The notes under the pieces: model-generated
The model's database searches: none
What the model saw: only the letters and a program-made list of their open reading frames with translations
What the model was told of the DNA's origin: nothing
In this document: piece after piece, positions 43,401 to 51,850 of the stretch
Layout: each line of letters opens with the position of its first letter
Numbering within the stretch: the first letter of the stretch is position 1
NCBI GenBank assembly: GCA_017457865.1
Contig: JAFTGN010000075.1
Location: 1 to 64,000, forward strand
Length of the DNA: 64,000 bases
Direction: 5' to 3'
Origin: Lachnospiraceae bacterium
GTDB taxonomy: Bacteria > Bacillota > Clostridia > Lachnospirales > Lachnospiraceae
Program-made: the position numbers and the translations under genes

Positions 43401-44367
43401 CATAGGCGGCCTGTTCTGTGTCATAAGCAGCCTGTAACTGTGCCAGTTCGCTTTCGGATGCCGCAATCTGATTGCGCATTTCTCCATTCTGGGTGTCTAA
43501 ATATGCCACCAATGTCTCTAACTGGGGCAGCACATTGGAAAGCTGTGCCAAAATGGTCTTTTGCTGCTGCAAGTCTGCCTGAGACTGGCTCATGGCCAGC
43601 TCCATTTTCAACAGTTCCATCCTGCCCTGTAAAAAACCCTGATCTGCCTGGATGCTGCCATCCTGCAAAGCAGCCATCTGGCTTTGTAGTTCTGCTTTTC
43701 CTGCATCTAACTGTTCCTTGGCCTCTAACAGCTGTGCCTCTGCTTCTTCTAACTGTGCCTCTATTTTCTTCTGGAGTTTTTGATTGACTTTTGCGATCTT
43801 TTCCTGACTGATGACGATATTTTCTGTCCGTTCGATCAAGCCACTGACCGAAACGCTTGCCACTCCGTCTACCCCTTCCAGATAAGGAGCGATCTCCTCT
43901 TTCACCAGTGCAGACAATTCTTCCGTGTCATAGTCATCCCCGTCCACTGCCGCCACCATGATCGGCAGCATATCCGGACTGATCTGCATCATCACCGGCT
44001 TGCCCACGCCCTCTTCCATGGAACCGCTTAGCACATCCAGTTCCTCTCTGGTCTCTAACATAGCCCGGCTCATATCCACACCACTGGAAAATTCCAGAAT
44101 CACCACTGCATAGTTCTGACTGGAAATGGACTGGATCCGCTCCACCTGGTTGACTGTGGCAAGGGCTGCCTCCTGTGGTTTGGTCACATTCTGTTCCACC
44201 TTCTCCGGACTGGCGCCCGGATAAGTGGTCATGACCACCAGATAGGGGAGCGTTAGTTCCGGCAACAGATCCGTGGTCATTCTGGTAAATGCCACGATCC
44301 CCAGCACCAGAATTCCAAGCACTGCCACAATAATCGTATACGGTTTTTTTACACTGAACTTTGCCAT
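40402..44367 (-). CDS. RND-family exporter with a long coiled-coil insert
   Basis: 1321 residues against about 1050 for SwrC or AcrB. TM1 near 10 to 28, porter region with LPYLVVMTTYPGASPEKVEQ, 12 TMs in total, and HAE1-type loops such as GMLVDNSVVVIENIYRLR and GIVVNNGIVLVDYINQLR with the TM4 Asp residues. About 290 residues (roughly 193 to 480) rich in Ala, Glu, Gln and Leu are inserted in the first external loop and should form a long coiled coil. Such an insert could replace the separate adaptor protein, which is not encoded nearby. Substrate unknown. Single gene. Confidence 0.9.
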   Translation of the reverse strand: MAKFSVKKPYTIIVAVLGILVLGIVAFTRMTTDLLPELTLPYLVVMTTYPGASPEKVEQNVTKPQEAALATVNQVERIQSISSQNYAVVILEFSSGVDMSRAMLETREELDVLSGSMEEGVGKPVMMQISPDMLPIMVAAVDGDDYDTEELSALVKEEIAPYLEGVDGVASVSVSGLIERTENIVISQEKIAKVNQKLQKKIEAQLEEAEAQLLEAKEQLDAGKAELQSQMAALQDGSIQADQGFLQGRMELLKMELAMSQSQADLQQQKTILAQLSNVLPQLETLVAYLDTQNGEMRNQIAASESELAQLQAAYDTEQAAYDARYAELMAQLEEFGGGADGESRMDDPQAVEAAQQLAELTAERGTLEVRRQEIALRTQMIESTRQSLAASENLAEQTKAQLADARAQLAQASAAIAEGEAALNSGSAMVGEGQTALNNQEADTRQQLNEASAMLESASAELQAGEKELNNQLENFDQTKAEALKQAALEGIITPELITGILTAQHFSMPAGYLSSEDGTSYLLRVGDEIESLEELQNLVLFDPDLEGIDPILLSDVTELYVTDNTGDSYARVNGNDGLMFTVQKQNTYSTADVAHALEKASKEIEAKYEGVHVTTLMNQGDYIDMVVDSVLNNLLMGGVLAILILLLFLKDIRPTFMIACSIPVSVVFAIVCMYFAGVTLNLISLSGLAVGVGMLVDNSVVVIENIYRLRNKGANRIQAAVSGAGQVAGAISSSTLTTVCVFLPIVFVEGMTRQLFQDMALTIAFSLMASLIVAMTLVPMMASQMLTHVKEQKPGLMDRMLGGYEKLLRLALKWKPVVLMGSLVLLVLSAMLAMSRGTAYLPESDSYQMSVSLTMPEEALLEDTIAMSDEVISRLTAFADVDKVGATLDSVNLGFGTSSRSVTMYVLLKEDKKESSQTLAKEMTEACADLDCELSISGSTMDVSSLGSSGISIEIRSQNLKDLQEGANLVAERIATVEGTQNVFNGIEDPSPELHVMVDKNGAMKHNLTVAQVFAGLAGGIAEPVSSVTITDTGDAYPLLIMDGEEALTAEDLEDYELTAQSTTGETSTVKLSDIAQIEETTAFSSISRVDQKRYLNVTAEIADGYNVGLVSRDVEDALADLELPDGTEIVSNGENETIMEAMEQLVLMLALGILCIYFIMVAQFQSFKSPFIVLFTMPLAATDGFLGLYLTGNEISVVSMIGFVMLAGIVVNNGIVLVDYINQLRLEGTEKKAAIIEAGMTRMRPILMTALTTVLGLVTMAMGIGSGADLMAPIAIVTIGGLLYATLMTLFVIPVIYDLLNRRELKKVSEEDLEILQM

Positions 44368-44410
44368 ACTGCCTCACCTTCTGCCGACAAGCGGCATAGA
44401 TTTTCGATAG

Positions 44411-44450
44411 AAAAAGGAGCGTTCTGAAAGATTCAGAATACACTCCTTTT
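44411..44450 (-). terminator. Terminator after the amidase gene
   Basis: AAAAGGAG and TTCTGAA arms pair with TTCAGAA and CTCCTTTT around a short loop with an internal asymmetric bulge, followed by TTTTTC on the minus strand. Confidence 0.7.
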
Positions 44451-44534
44451 ACTGTACCTTGCTTCGTCATACAAAGCAACTATCTTTAGAGAATTTTCAT
44501 ATTTTTTCAAAAGATTTTTCTTCTGATTGCCGAC

Positions 44535-45530
44535 TTATTGCGTCAGTGCCGCACCAATGTCTGCTTTCAGCTGCACCCAGGCATCTTCATGTTCTACATA
44601 ATACTTTGGGCAGATTTTTCCTGTCACATCATAATGCCGGATCACATTGTCCTGGGTCAATCCGAAGGTCTTGCACAGCCATGCGGTCAGCTGTACCACT
44701 GACTGGTACGTGGCCGGTGTGAACTGTCCTCCCGCATCCGGATGACAGACTTCTATGGAAATGGTGTCTACATTTCGCTGGTTGGTGCAGTACGACATCT
44801 CATTGAGCGGAATACAGGAGATCACCTCTCCTTCCAGTCCTACGATAAAATGAGAACTGGCTTTGGTCACATGGGTATCTTTCAACCCTTCAAAGTAACT
44901 CCAGTTCTGGTCAGCCGTGGTGCCTGCATTGCCCACATAATGAATGGCGATATACTGGATGCTGTCCATGGCCACACAAGGTCTGGAATAGGGATTTACC
45001 GTCAGAGGACGTACCTCCACCCAGTCCGGCAGTGCCAATGTCTGAATATCCAGAGAAATGCCGCCTGCCGTGGTCATCCAGGTGTTGCCGTAAAATCCGG
45101 CAGATGCGCCTGCATTGGCCTCGTAAAATCCCTCTTCCTGTTCCACCGGAGCATCCTGCTGCTCCTGCAGCTCACGGGCGTCCCAGATTCCCTGTGTCTG
45201 TACCGCTGGCGCCTGGATGACAGCAGCCGCCTCCTCCGTTTCTCCGACCGCCGGCTGCTGTACCTGCCCTGTCTGGCTGTTCTGATGGTTCTGTGCCGGT
45301 ACTGCTGTTTCCGGACGATTGTGATTGCCCTGTTTCACCAGAAACAATACCATACACACACTGGCCGCCACAAGCAGAACTGCCTGCGAGCTTCTTTTTC
45401 TCTGCTTTCTGTTTTGCCTCTTCGCCTTTTTGTCCCGCTGGCCTTGCAGAATATTTCGAATCTGGTTTTCAGAAGCCTGTTTCTTTTGCTGCTGCTGGGC
45501 AAAACGTTTGATTCTGTCCTCTCTGTCCAT
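44535..45530 (-). CDS. N-acetylmuramoyl-L-alanine amidase (Amidase_2), membrane-anchored
   Basis: 331 residues. Basic cytoplasmic start (QRDKKAKRQNRKQRKRSS), one TM near 50 to 66, a Gln/Glu-rich linker to about 150, and a C-terminal Amidase_2 domain: YIAIHYVGNAG (zinc His), SSHFIVGLEGEVIS, VDTISIEVCHPD and VIRHYDVTGKICPKYY (second zinc His, catalytic Lys region). It cuts the bond between MurNAc and the peptide stem. GGGGGAG precedes the ATG. Single gene with its own terminator. Confidence 0.92.
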   Translation of the reverse strand: MDREDRIKRFAQQQQKKQASENQIRNILQGQRDKKAKRQNRKQRKRSSQAVLLVAASVCMVLFLVKQGNHNRPETAVPAQNHQNSQTGQVQQPAVGETEEAAAVIQAPAVQTQGIWDARELQEQQDAPVEQEEGFYEANAGASAGFYGNTWMTTAGGISLDIQTLALPDWVEVRPLTVNPYSRPCVAMDSIQYIAIHYVGNAGTTADQNWSYFEGLKDTHVTKASSHFIVGLEGEVISCIPLNEMSYCTNQRNVDTISIEVCHPDAGGQFTPATYQSVVQLTAWLCKTFGLTQDNVIRHYDVTGKICPKYYVEHEDAWVQLKADIGAALTQ

Positions 45531-45897
45531 TGTTCTCCCCCTCTGGCTCTTTCCTGCTTTTCATTTTTCCTCTTCTGTATGCCCTGTTTTCTCCCATGCT
45601 TTCTATTGTATCAACTTTTGACAGCCTTGGCTATACTTTTTGATCATCTTTTGACAAAATTGTTCTATTTTATCCACTCTTATTGTAGATATCAAGTATC
45701 TTCTCTTGTTTCGTGTCTTCCTCTCCGCTTTCTCTTTACAATTGGTATTTGCTATACTACAATAGATTTCAGGTTGTGTAAAGTCATAAATTTGCAGATT
45801 CCTTCGCAAAATTCATAAAAAATCGTATCTTTTACGGAGTTTTTCCAGTATAATAGGAAATGATGCATGGAAATGCATGAATTGGAAAGGGGTTCTT
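45531..45897. promoter_or_regulatory. Divergent promoter region between the amidase and gtrA genes
   Basis: About 370 bases without a gene. Plus strand: -35 TTTACA, 17 bases, -10 TACAAT (45735-45763), and a second -10 TATAAT at 45849 with a poor -35. Minus strand: -35 TTGTCA, 16 bases, -10 TATAGC (about 45630-45657). Two TTTTGACA motifs occur in the amidase-side half. No other structure seen. Confidence 0.5.
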
Positions 45898-46341
45898 ATG
45901 ATTCAAAAATTTTTCTCTCATCCTCTGATTCGCAAAGTCGTCAACAGAGAAACCATTAGTTACGTCTTCTGGGGATGTGCCACTACTGTTGTGAACTGGG
46001 GTGTGAACTTTATCGCATATGATCTGCTCCATATTTCGACCTTCTGGTCTACTGTCATTGCATGGCTGGCAGCAGTGATCTTCGCCTTTTTTGTGAACAA
46101 GCTGTTTGTGTTTCACAGCAGATCCTGGCAACCCTCTGTTGTATGGAAAGAGTTTATTCCTTTTATTTCCTGTCGTCTGCTGTCAGGTGTGTTTGATGTG
46201 GCATTTATGGTCATCGCAGTGGATCATCTGCATGTTCCCAATGCATTGGCAAAACTTCTGTCCAATGTATTCGTCATGATTGCCAACTATTTTGCCAGCA
46301 AGTTTTTGATTTTCAGAAAACCCAAAGAACAAAGGAGTTGA
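45898..46341 (+). CDS. GtrA/GtcA-family flippase-like protein
   Basis: 147 residues from the ATG at 45898 (AAAGGGG upstream). Four TMs with the GtrA pattern: YVFWGCATTVVNWGVNFIAY, AVIFAFFVNKLFVF and ANYFASKFLIFRK. GtcA proteins are thought to flip undecaprenyl-phosphate-linked sugar across the membrane for wall-polymer glycosylation. yfhO follows after 7 bases; a CsbB-like transferase is at 50705. Confidence 0.9.
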   Translation: MIQKFFSHPLIRKVVNRETISYVFWGCATTVVNWGVNFIAYDLLHISTFWSTVIAWLAAVIFAFFVNKLFVFHSRSWQPSVVWKEFIPFISCRLLSGVFDVAFMVIAVDHLHVPNALAKLLSNVFVMIANYFASKFLIFRKPKEQRS

Positions 46342-46348
46342 TAGAAGC

Positions 46349-49063
46349 ATGAAACAAAAATTCTCGTTACAAAAATTACTCCCTTACCTGGTGGCATTTC
46401 TGATACCGGTTGCCATTATGCTGATCTTATTTATACAGCGGCAGATCTACCCATTCGGAGACCGCAGTTTTCTGCGGACTGACCTGTATCACCAATATGC
46501 TCCATTTCACCAAATGTTGCGGGATGCTCTACAGACAGGCAAGAACTTACAGTACACCTGGAATGTGGGACTGGGTACCAACATGGTATCATTGTTTGCG
46601 TATTATTTGTGCAGTCCCTGCAACCTGCTGTTGCTGTTTTGCCCGTCCAATCTGGTCATTGAGTTTATTTCTTACTTCGCCATTGTGAAAATCGGACTGG
46701 CCAGCACTGCCATGACCTTCTATTTGGCAAAACACAGCCGTAGCACGCCTTGGACCAGTGTGTTTTTTGGCATCTTATATGCCCTTTCCGGCTATGTAGC
46801 AGCTTACAGCTGGAATGTGATGTGGTTAGACTGTATCTGGCTGTTTCCTTTGGTCATTTATGCAATGGAACGACTGATCAAAACCGGTAAAGGTGGGCTG
46901 TACGCCCTGCTACTAGGCGTGGCAATCTGCACCAATTATTACATTGCCATTATGATCTGTATGTTTTTGATTCTGTACTTTATCGTGCAGATAATCATTT
47001 CCAGTGACAGTTTCCTGGTACGGACAGAGGATGGTACGGGAAATGGTTCTAAAACTTTTGGCCGCTATATTTTGCGGATGGTACAATTTGCCGTATATTC
47101 CCTGCTGGCAGGAGGAATTTCTGCGATTTTGCTGCTGCCTGCTTACTATGCGCTGAAATTAACAGCTTCCGCTTCCACTACTTTTCCGAAAAATCTGGAC
47201 AGTTACTTCTCTACTTTTGAAGTCATCGCCAGACATCTGATCTGTGTGGAAACAGAGCAGGGACTGGATCACTGGCCCAATATTTTCTGCGGGATTGCGC
47301 CGTTAGTGCTGCTGCCTCTGTATGTCATGAGTAAGAAAATTTCTGCCAGAGAAAAAATCTGCTATTTTGTACTGGTATTGTTTTTCCTGTTTACTTTCAG
47401 CCTGAAGGTATTGAATTACATCTGGCATGGATTCCATTTTCCCAATTCCCTGCCGGCCAGACATTCCTTCCTTTACATTTTCCTGCTGCTGACCATGGCA
47501 TACAATGGATTTCTGGAGCTAAGGGAACGAAATGGCAAAGAAATCATTGGCAGTATGTGGGGTGTCATTGCCATTACACTGGTAGCGGAAACTATCATCA
47601 CCGATGATGCCTTTCAGTGGTGGTCATTCCTGTTGAGCATTTTGTTTGCCGCTGTCTACGGTGGTCTGTGCTATCTGTATCAGAGACAAAAAACAACCCG
47701 GTCATTCCTTTATATTCTGACCATGTGTGTTCTGGTAATCGAAATGACCATCAATACAGGTGACACCAGTATCACCACTTCTTCCCGCACCACGTATACA
47801 GGAGAAGATATTTCTGTCAAAAGTCTTCTTGCCGATGCAAAAACCGATGAAGATTCTGTCTTTTACCGTGTAGAGAAAGTTTCCACACGCACCAAAAACG
47901 ATGGGGCATGGCTGGGTTATCAATCCGGTTCTATTTTCTCTTCTGCGGCCAATGCCAAGTTGACTGCCTTTTACAAGACATTGGGCATGGAAGGTTCCAC
48001 CAATGCATACAGCATGCATGGTGCCACCCCGCTGACACTGGCATTGTTTGATGTGAAATATATGCTGGCAAAGGAGACCCTGCACGAAGATGCACTGAGA
48101 AGCCTGTTTGCCAGAGCATCCAATATGTATCTATACCGCAACAATTATGCACTGAATCTTGGATTTATGGTACCGTCCTCGTTGGAATGGAGCTGGAGTA
48201 CCACAAACAGCAATCCAATCCTGAATCAAAATGCTTTTGCTTCTGCTGTTGCGGACATTAAAGATTTATTTTATCCTACCACCTATACCTTATCCACTGT
48301 AACCAGTACCAACATTACGGTAGATGCAGACGGATATGTGTATGGTTATGTAGAACCCAACAGCAATGTAAAAACGGTGACTGCCCGTTATGCAGACAAT
48401 ACCACGGAAGAGTTTTCCAATGTAAACCGTGGCTATATCCTGGATCTGGGATACCATACTGCCGGAGAAACCATCTATCTGTATACCGACGACAGCGGAT
48501 CTATGACTGCTTACGGATATCTGCTGGATATGGACAAAATGGTGGAACTGCTTCAAACACTGCGTCAGGAACAGATGATCGTAGACAGCTATGACAATAC
48601 CCACCTGTCTGCCCACATTACCACAGAAAATGGCGGCAGATTGCTGACCAGCATCCCTTATGATCCTGGCTTTACAGTAACAGTAGATGGGAAAACGGCA
48701 GAACTTCTGACCTTTAAAGATGCATTCCTCAGTCTGGAACTGACTCCCGGCACCCACACCATCGAATTTACCTACCAGGCAGAAGGATTGCAACTGGGAG
48801 GCATGATTTCCCTGGTCAGCCTGGTACTGCTGGCATTGATCATCCTCATTGGACGTGGTCTGATCCCCCTTCTGTCCAGACACAAAAAGAAAGCAACCAA
48901 AGAAGAGGAATCCACCGAATCTGAAATGAAACCTGATTCGAATCCAAATCGCGATCCGGAAAACGCAGATTCACAAAAAAAATCAGAGCCTGCAACAAAA
49001 CAGAAGCCTGATACACAAGAAGCTGCTGCTTCTTATCAACGTTATAAAAAATCAAAGAAGTAA
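46349..49063 (+). CDS. YfhO-family GT-C membrane glycosyltransferase
   Basis: 904 residues. N-terminal DLYHQYAPFHQMLRD with the external acidic motif typical of GT-C enzymes, 13 or so TMs to about residue 480, a large extracellular domain (about 490 to 830), a last TM near 835 to 855 and a Lys/Glu-rich cytoplasmic tail. YfhO transfers sugars from the flipped lipid carrier to lipoteichoic or wall teichoic acid. Co-transcribed with gtrA. Confidence 0.88.
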   Translation: MKQKFSLQKLLPYLVAFLIPVAIMLILFIQRQIYPFGDRSFLRTDLYHQYAPFHQMLRDALQTGKNLQYTWNVGLGTNMVSLFAYYLCSPCNLLLLFCPSNLVIEFISYFAIVKIGLASTAMTFYLAKHSRSTPWTSVFFGILYALSGYVAAYSWNVMWLDCIWLFPLVIYAMERLIKTGKGGLYALLLGVAICTNYYIAIMICMFLILYFIVQIIISSDSFLVRTEDGTGNGSKTFGRYILRMVQFAVYSLLAGGISAILLLPAYYALKLTASASTTFPKNLDSYFSTFEVIARHLICVETEQGLDHWPNIFCGIAPLVLLPLYVMSKKISAREKICYFVLVLFFLFTFSLKVLNYIWHGFHFPNSLPARHSFLYIFLLLTMAYNGFLELRERNGKEIIGSMWGVIAITLVAETIITDDAFQWWSFLLSILFAAVYGGLCYLYQRQKTTRSFLYILTMCVLVIEMTINTGDTSITTSSRTTYTGEDISVKSLLADAKTDEDSVFYRVEKVSTRTKNDGAWLGYQSGSIFSSAANAKLTAFYKTLGMEGSTNAYSMHGATPLTLALFDVKYMLAKETLHEDALRSLFARASNMYLYRNNYALNLGFMVPSSLEWSWSTTNSNPILNQNAFASAVADIKDLFYPTTYTLSTVTSTNITVDADGYVYGYVEPNSNVKTVTARYADNTTEEFSNVNRGYILDLGYHTAGETIYLYTDDSGSMTAYGYLLDMDKMVELLQTLRQEQMIVDSYDNTHLSAHITTENGGRLLTSIPYDPGFTVTVDGKTAELLTFKDAFLSLELTPGTHTIEFTYQAEGLQLGGMISLVSLVLLALIILIGRGLIPLLSRHKKKATKEEESTESEMKPDSNPNRDPENADSQKKSEPATKQKPDTQEAAASYQRYKKSKK

Positions 49064-49124
49064 CAATTCAGGCAACATCACTCCAAAAGGAGTTTGCATC
49101 ATAATCTTCTTATAATCCATTTTG

Positions 49125-49156
49125 CCGCGGCAAAGCTTTGCTGCTCTTTGCCGCGG
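49125..49156. repeat. GC-rich hairpin in the argH leader
   Basis: CCGCGGCAAAG pairs with CTTTGCCGCGG over 11 base pairs with a 10-base loop, 39 bases before the argH start and 61 after yfhO. Without a U-tract it is a poor terminator; it may be an end-of-transcript stabiliser for yfhO or an argH leader element. Confidence 0.4.
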
Positions 49157-49194
49157 TGTTTCAAATAACAGGCAGCAAGAAAGAGGTAATCAAA

Positions 49195-50568
49195 ATGAAA
49201 TTATGGGGCGGACGCTTTACAAAAGAAACCAATCAGCTGGCACACAATTTTAACGCTTCCCTTCCGTTTGACCGTAAATTTTACAGTCAGGATATTGATG
49301 GCAGTATTGCCCATGTGACCATGCTGGCAAAGCAGGGCATCTTGACAGATGCAGAAAAAGAGCAGATCATCGCCGGTCTGACCAGCATCAAAGAGGACAT
49401 CACAAACGGTACACTGGAATTCAATGAAACAAGCGAAGATATCCACAGTTTTGTAGAGGAAAATCTCATTGACCGTGTAGGCGAAGTAGGAAAGAAACTG
49501 CACACCGGCAGAAGCCGTAACGACCAGGTGGCACTGGATATGCGTCTGTACACCCGGGATGAAGTGCTGGCAGTGGATGAATTATTGAAAGAACTGTTGA
49601 CTGCACTATTGACTATTATGAAGGAACACACTGAAACCTATATGCCGGGCTTTACCCATTTGCAAAAAGCCCAGCCGGTTACACTGGCTCACCATGTGGG
49701 AGCTTATTTTGAAATGTTCAAGAGAGACAGAAGCCGTCTGTCTGATATTTATAAAAGAATGAATTACTGTCCCCTTGGAAGCGGTGCCCTGGCCGGTACC
49801 ACCTATCCGCTGGATCGGAACTATACCGCTTCTCTCTTAGGCTTTGACGGTCCTACCTTAAACAGTATGGACGGTGTATCTGACAGAGATTACCTGATCG
49901 AGTTTTTAAGTGCCCTGTCTACCATTATGATGCACTTAAGCCGGTTCTCTGAAGAAGTGATCATCTGGAACACCAATGAGTACCGTTTTGTAGAGCTGGA
50001 CGATGCCTACAGTACCGGCAGCAGCATCATGCCCCAGAAGAAAAATCCGGATATTGCAGAATTGGTTCGCGGCAAGACCGGACGTGTCTACGGTGCCCTG
50101 TTCTCCCTGATGACCACTATGAAGGGACTGCCTCTTGCTTATAACAAGGACATGCAGGAAGACAAGGAACTGACCTTCGATGCCATCGATACTGCCAAGG
50201 GCTGTATCGCCTTATTTACAGGCATGATCGCTTCCACTACCTTCCGTAAGGATGTGATGGAAGAAAGCGCCAAGAAAGGCTTTACAAACGCCACAGACGC
50301 TGCTGACTATCTGGTCAACCACGGCGTACCATTCCGTGATGCCCACGGCATCGTGGGACAGCTGGTTCTGTACTGTATCGACAAGGATATTGCCTTAGAT
50401 GATATGACGTTAGAAGAGTTCCAGGCCATCAGCCCGGTATTCCAGTCTGATATTTATGAAGCCATCAGCCTAAAGACCTGTGTGGAGAAGCGTCTGACCA
50501 TCGGCGCACCTGGGAAGGCAGTGATGGATCAGGTGATTGCCATTTACGATGCATATCTGGCAGAGTAA
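49195..50568 (+). CDS. argH: Argininosuccinate lyase
   Basis: 457 residues from the ATG at 49195 (AGAGGT upstream), where the family start [12 protein letters not shown] lies. Signature [20 protein letters not shown] and [17 protein letters not shown] are intact. It splits argininosuccinate into arginine and fumarate. It is separated from argG by 24 kb and sits between yfhO and a glycosyltransferase, without a clear promoter of its own. Confidence 0.97.
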   Translation: MKLWGGRFTKETNQLAHNFNASLPFDRKFYSQDIDGSIAHVTMLAKQGILTDAEKEQIIAGLTSIKEDITNGTLEFNETSEDIHSFVEENLIDRVGEVGKKLHTGRSRNDQVALDMRLYTRDEVLAVDELLKELLTALLTIMKEHTETYMPGFTHLQKAQPVTLAHHVGAYFEMFKRDRSRLSDIYKRMNYCPLGSGALAGTTYPLDRNYTASLLGFDGPTLNSMDGVSDRDYLIEFLSALSTIMMHLSRFSEEVIIWNTNEYRFVELDDAYSTGSSIMPQKKNPDIAELVRGKTGRVYGALFSLMTTMKGLPLAYNKDMQEDKELTFDAIDTAKGCIALFTGMIASTTFRKDVMEESAKKGFTNATDAADYLVNHGVPFRDAHGIVGQLVLYCIDKDIALDDMTLEEFQAISPVFQSDIYEAISLKTCVEKRLTIGAPGKAVMDQVIAIYDAYLAE

Positions 50569-50573
50569 GCATG

Positions 50574-50614
50574 AGGCAATTGCGAAACTCCAGCCACTTT
50601 CGTGAAATACTGGA
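50574..50614. repeat. Solitary end of a MITE-like element, copy 5
   Basis: GAGGCAATTGCGAAACTCCA with about 20 further bases (CACTTTCGTGAAATACTG) matching one arm of copy 4. No second end is present. Fragment, immediately after the argH stop. Confidence 0.6.
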
Positions 50615-50644
50615 CACGTTCACATTTCACAATGTTTTTATAGC

Positions 50645-50691
50645 AAAAGTCCTGTGGGAAGAATGGTTATTTCCTTCCCACAGGGCTTTTT
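50645..50691. terminator. Bidirectional terminator between argH and the GT2 gene
   Basis: AAAGTCCTGTGGGAAG pairs with CTTCCCACAGGGCTTT (16 base pairs, one G-U), with A and T runs outside on each strand. Confidence 0.85.
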
Positions 50692-50704
50692 GACCATATA
50701 ATTC

Positions 50705-51637
50705 CTATACTCTCTCACTAATAATATACCTTGGCCGCTCTTTCATCTCATCATAAATCTTGGCAATATAATAGCCGATGATCCCCAGGCTCAGCATAAT
50801 GACCCCACCAGTGATCAAAATCAGCAAAATCACTGTGGTGAACCCTTCTACTGCATCCCCAATGAGAAAATGGGCCAGCGTCTGGATCCCCAGTATGACC
50901 GCACAGATGATAAATAAGATGCCCATTCCCATGACCAGATACAGGGGGGCTGCAGAAAAAGAGGTCACATTGTTCACCGCATACTTTGCCAGGCTTCTGA
51001 CAGACCATTTGGTGGTGCCAAATTCCCGCTCTGCCACCTGAAACTCGATGGTGGTAGACCGATACCCTACCCAGAAAGACAGAGCCCGGAAAAAGGTGTT
51101 GCGCTCTTTCAGTTCAGAAAGGGTATCAATGACCTTTCTGTCTAACAGCTTGAAATCAGAAGAAGACTCCATGTCAATGCCGGAACAGCGGCTGATGATC
51201 TTATAAAACAACCCTGCAGACAGTTTATGAGCCAGACTTTCATCTCCACGGCTGACCTTCACACCCTCGATCACCTCATAACCTTCCTGCCATAAAGCAT
51301 ACATTTTAGGAATCACTTCCGGAGGATGCTGCAGATCACAGTCCATCACCACCGCACAGGCTCCCTGTGCTTCTGCCAGCCCTGCAAAGATGCAGGATTC
51401 TTTTCCAAAATTGCGGCTGAAATGGATGCCTCTCACACGGCATTCTTCTTTCTTGGCTTCTTTGATTTTCTCATACGTCCGGTCTTTGGAACCGTCATCT
51501 ACAAAAATCAGTTCAAATACAATCTGTTGTGCATCCAGAATACGAGCTACCGTTCTGGTGGTATTCAAAATATTCAGTTCCTCATTGTAAGAAGGAATGA
51601 TGACCGACAGCATGCCTTCTTTCTTCACTTCGTTCAT
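50705..51637 (-). CDS. GT2 family polyprenyl-phosphate glycosyltransferase (CsbB/GtrB type)
   Basis: 310 residues from the ATG at 51637, for which GAGG is well placed; an ATG at 51649 is the alternative. GT-A domain with SVIIPSYNEE, FVDDGSKDRT, VMDCDLQHPPE (the DxD-like site) and SSDFKLLDRKV, then two C-terminal TMs (about 230 to 255 and 265 to 290). This family loads GlcNAc or glucose onto undecaprenyl phosphate. With gtrA and yfhO it completes the CsbB-GtcA-YfhO glycosylation set. Confidence 0.9.
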   Translation of the reverse strand: MNEVKKEGMLSVIIPSYNEELNILNTTRTVARILDAQQIVFELIFVDDGSKDRTYEKIKEAKKEECRVRGIHFSRNFGKESCIFAGLAEAQGACAVVMDCDLQHPPEVIPKMYALWQEGYEVIEGVKVSRGDESLAHKLSAGLFYKIISRCSGIDMESSSDFKLLDRKVIDTLSELKERNTFFRALSFWVGYRSTTIEFQVAEREFGTTKWSVRSLAKYAVNNVTSFSAAPLYLVMGMGILFIICAVILGIQTLAHFLIGDAVEGFTTVILLILITGGVIMLSLGIIGYYIAKIYDEMKERPRYIISERV

Positions 51638-51676
51638 GGTATGCCTCATTTCTATCTTCTGCCTGATTTTCCAAAT

Positions 51677-51845
51677 AGGTAATTGCGAAACTATAATACC
51701 GAACGCTTTTCATCAAAATTTTTATTTGAAAAACACGCTCTCTTGCATCAGAATCATTCTTACGAATGAATCATGCAACGGTACTAACAGTACACGGCAT
51801 TTCACAAAGGTTTTCAAACGAAAAAACTTCTGATGTACAAGTTGC
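51677..51845. repeat. MITE-like element, copy 6, truncated at the right
   Basis: Starts TAGGTAATTGCGAAACTAT and follows copies 1 to 3 (ATACCGAACGC, TTTATTTGAAAAACACGCTC, CAACGGTACTAA). The central loop is shortened, and it breaks off after CTTCTGATGTACAAG, about 35 bases before the expected right end. The glmS stop codon follows at once. An insert GAATCATTCTTACGAATGA near the middle is a small palindrome. Confidence 0.75.
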
Positions 51846-51850
51846 TCACA

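Noticed and set aside
13541..51845. The repeat family as a CRISPR array, integron attC sites or retron
   Set aside because: Copies are far apart, 215 to 311 bases long, have terminal inverted repeats and target duplications, and no associated integrase, cas or reverse transcriptase gene is present.
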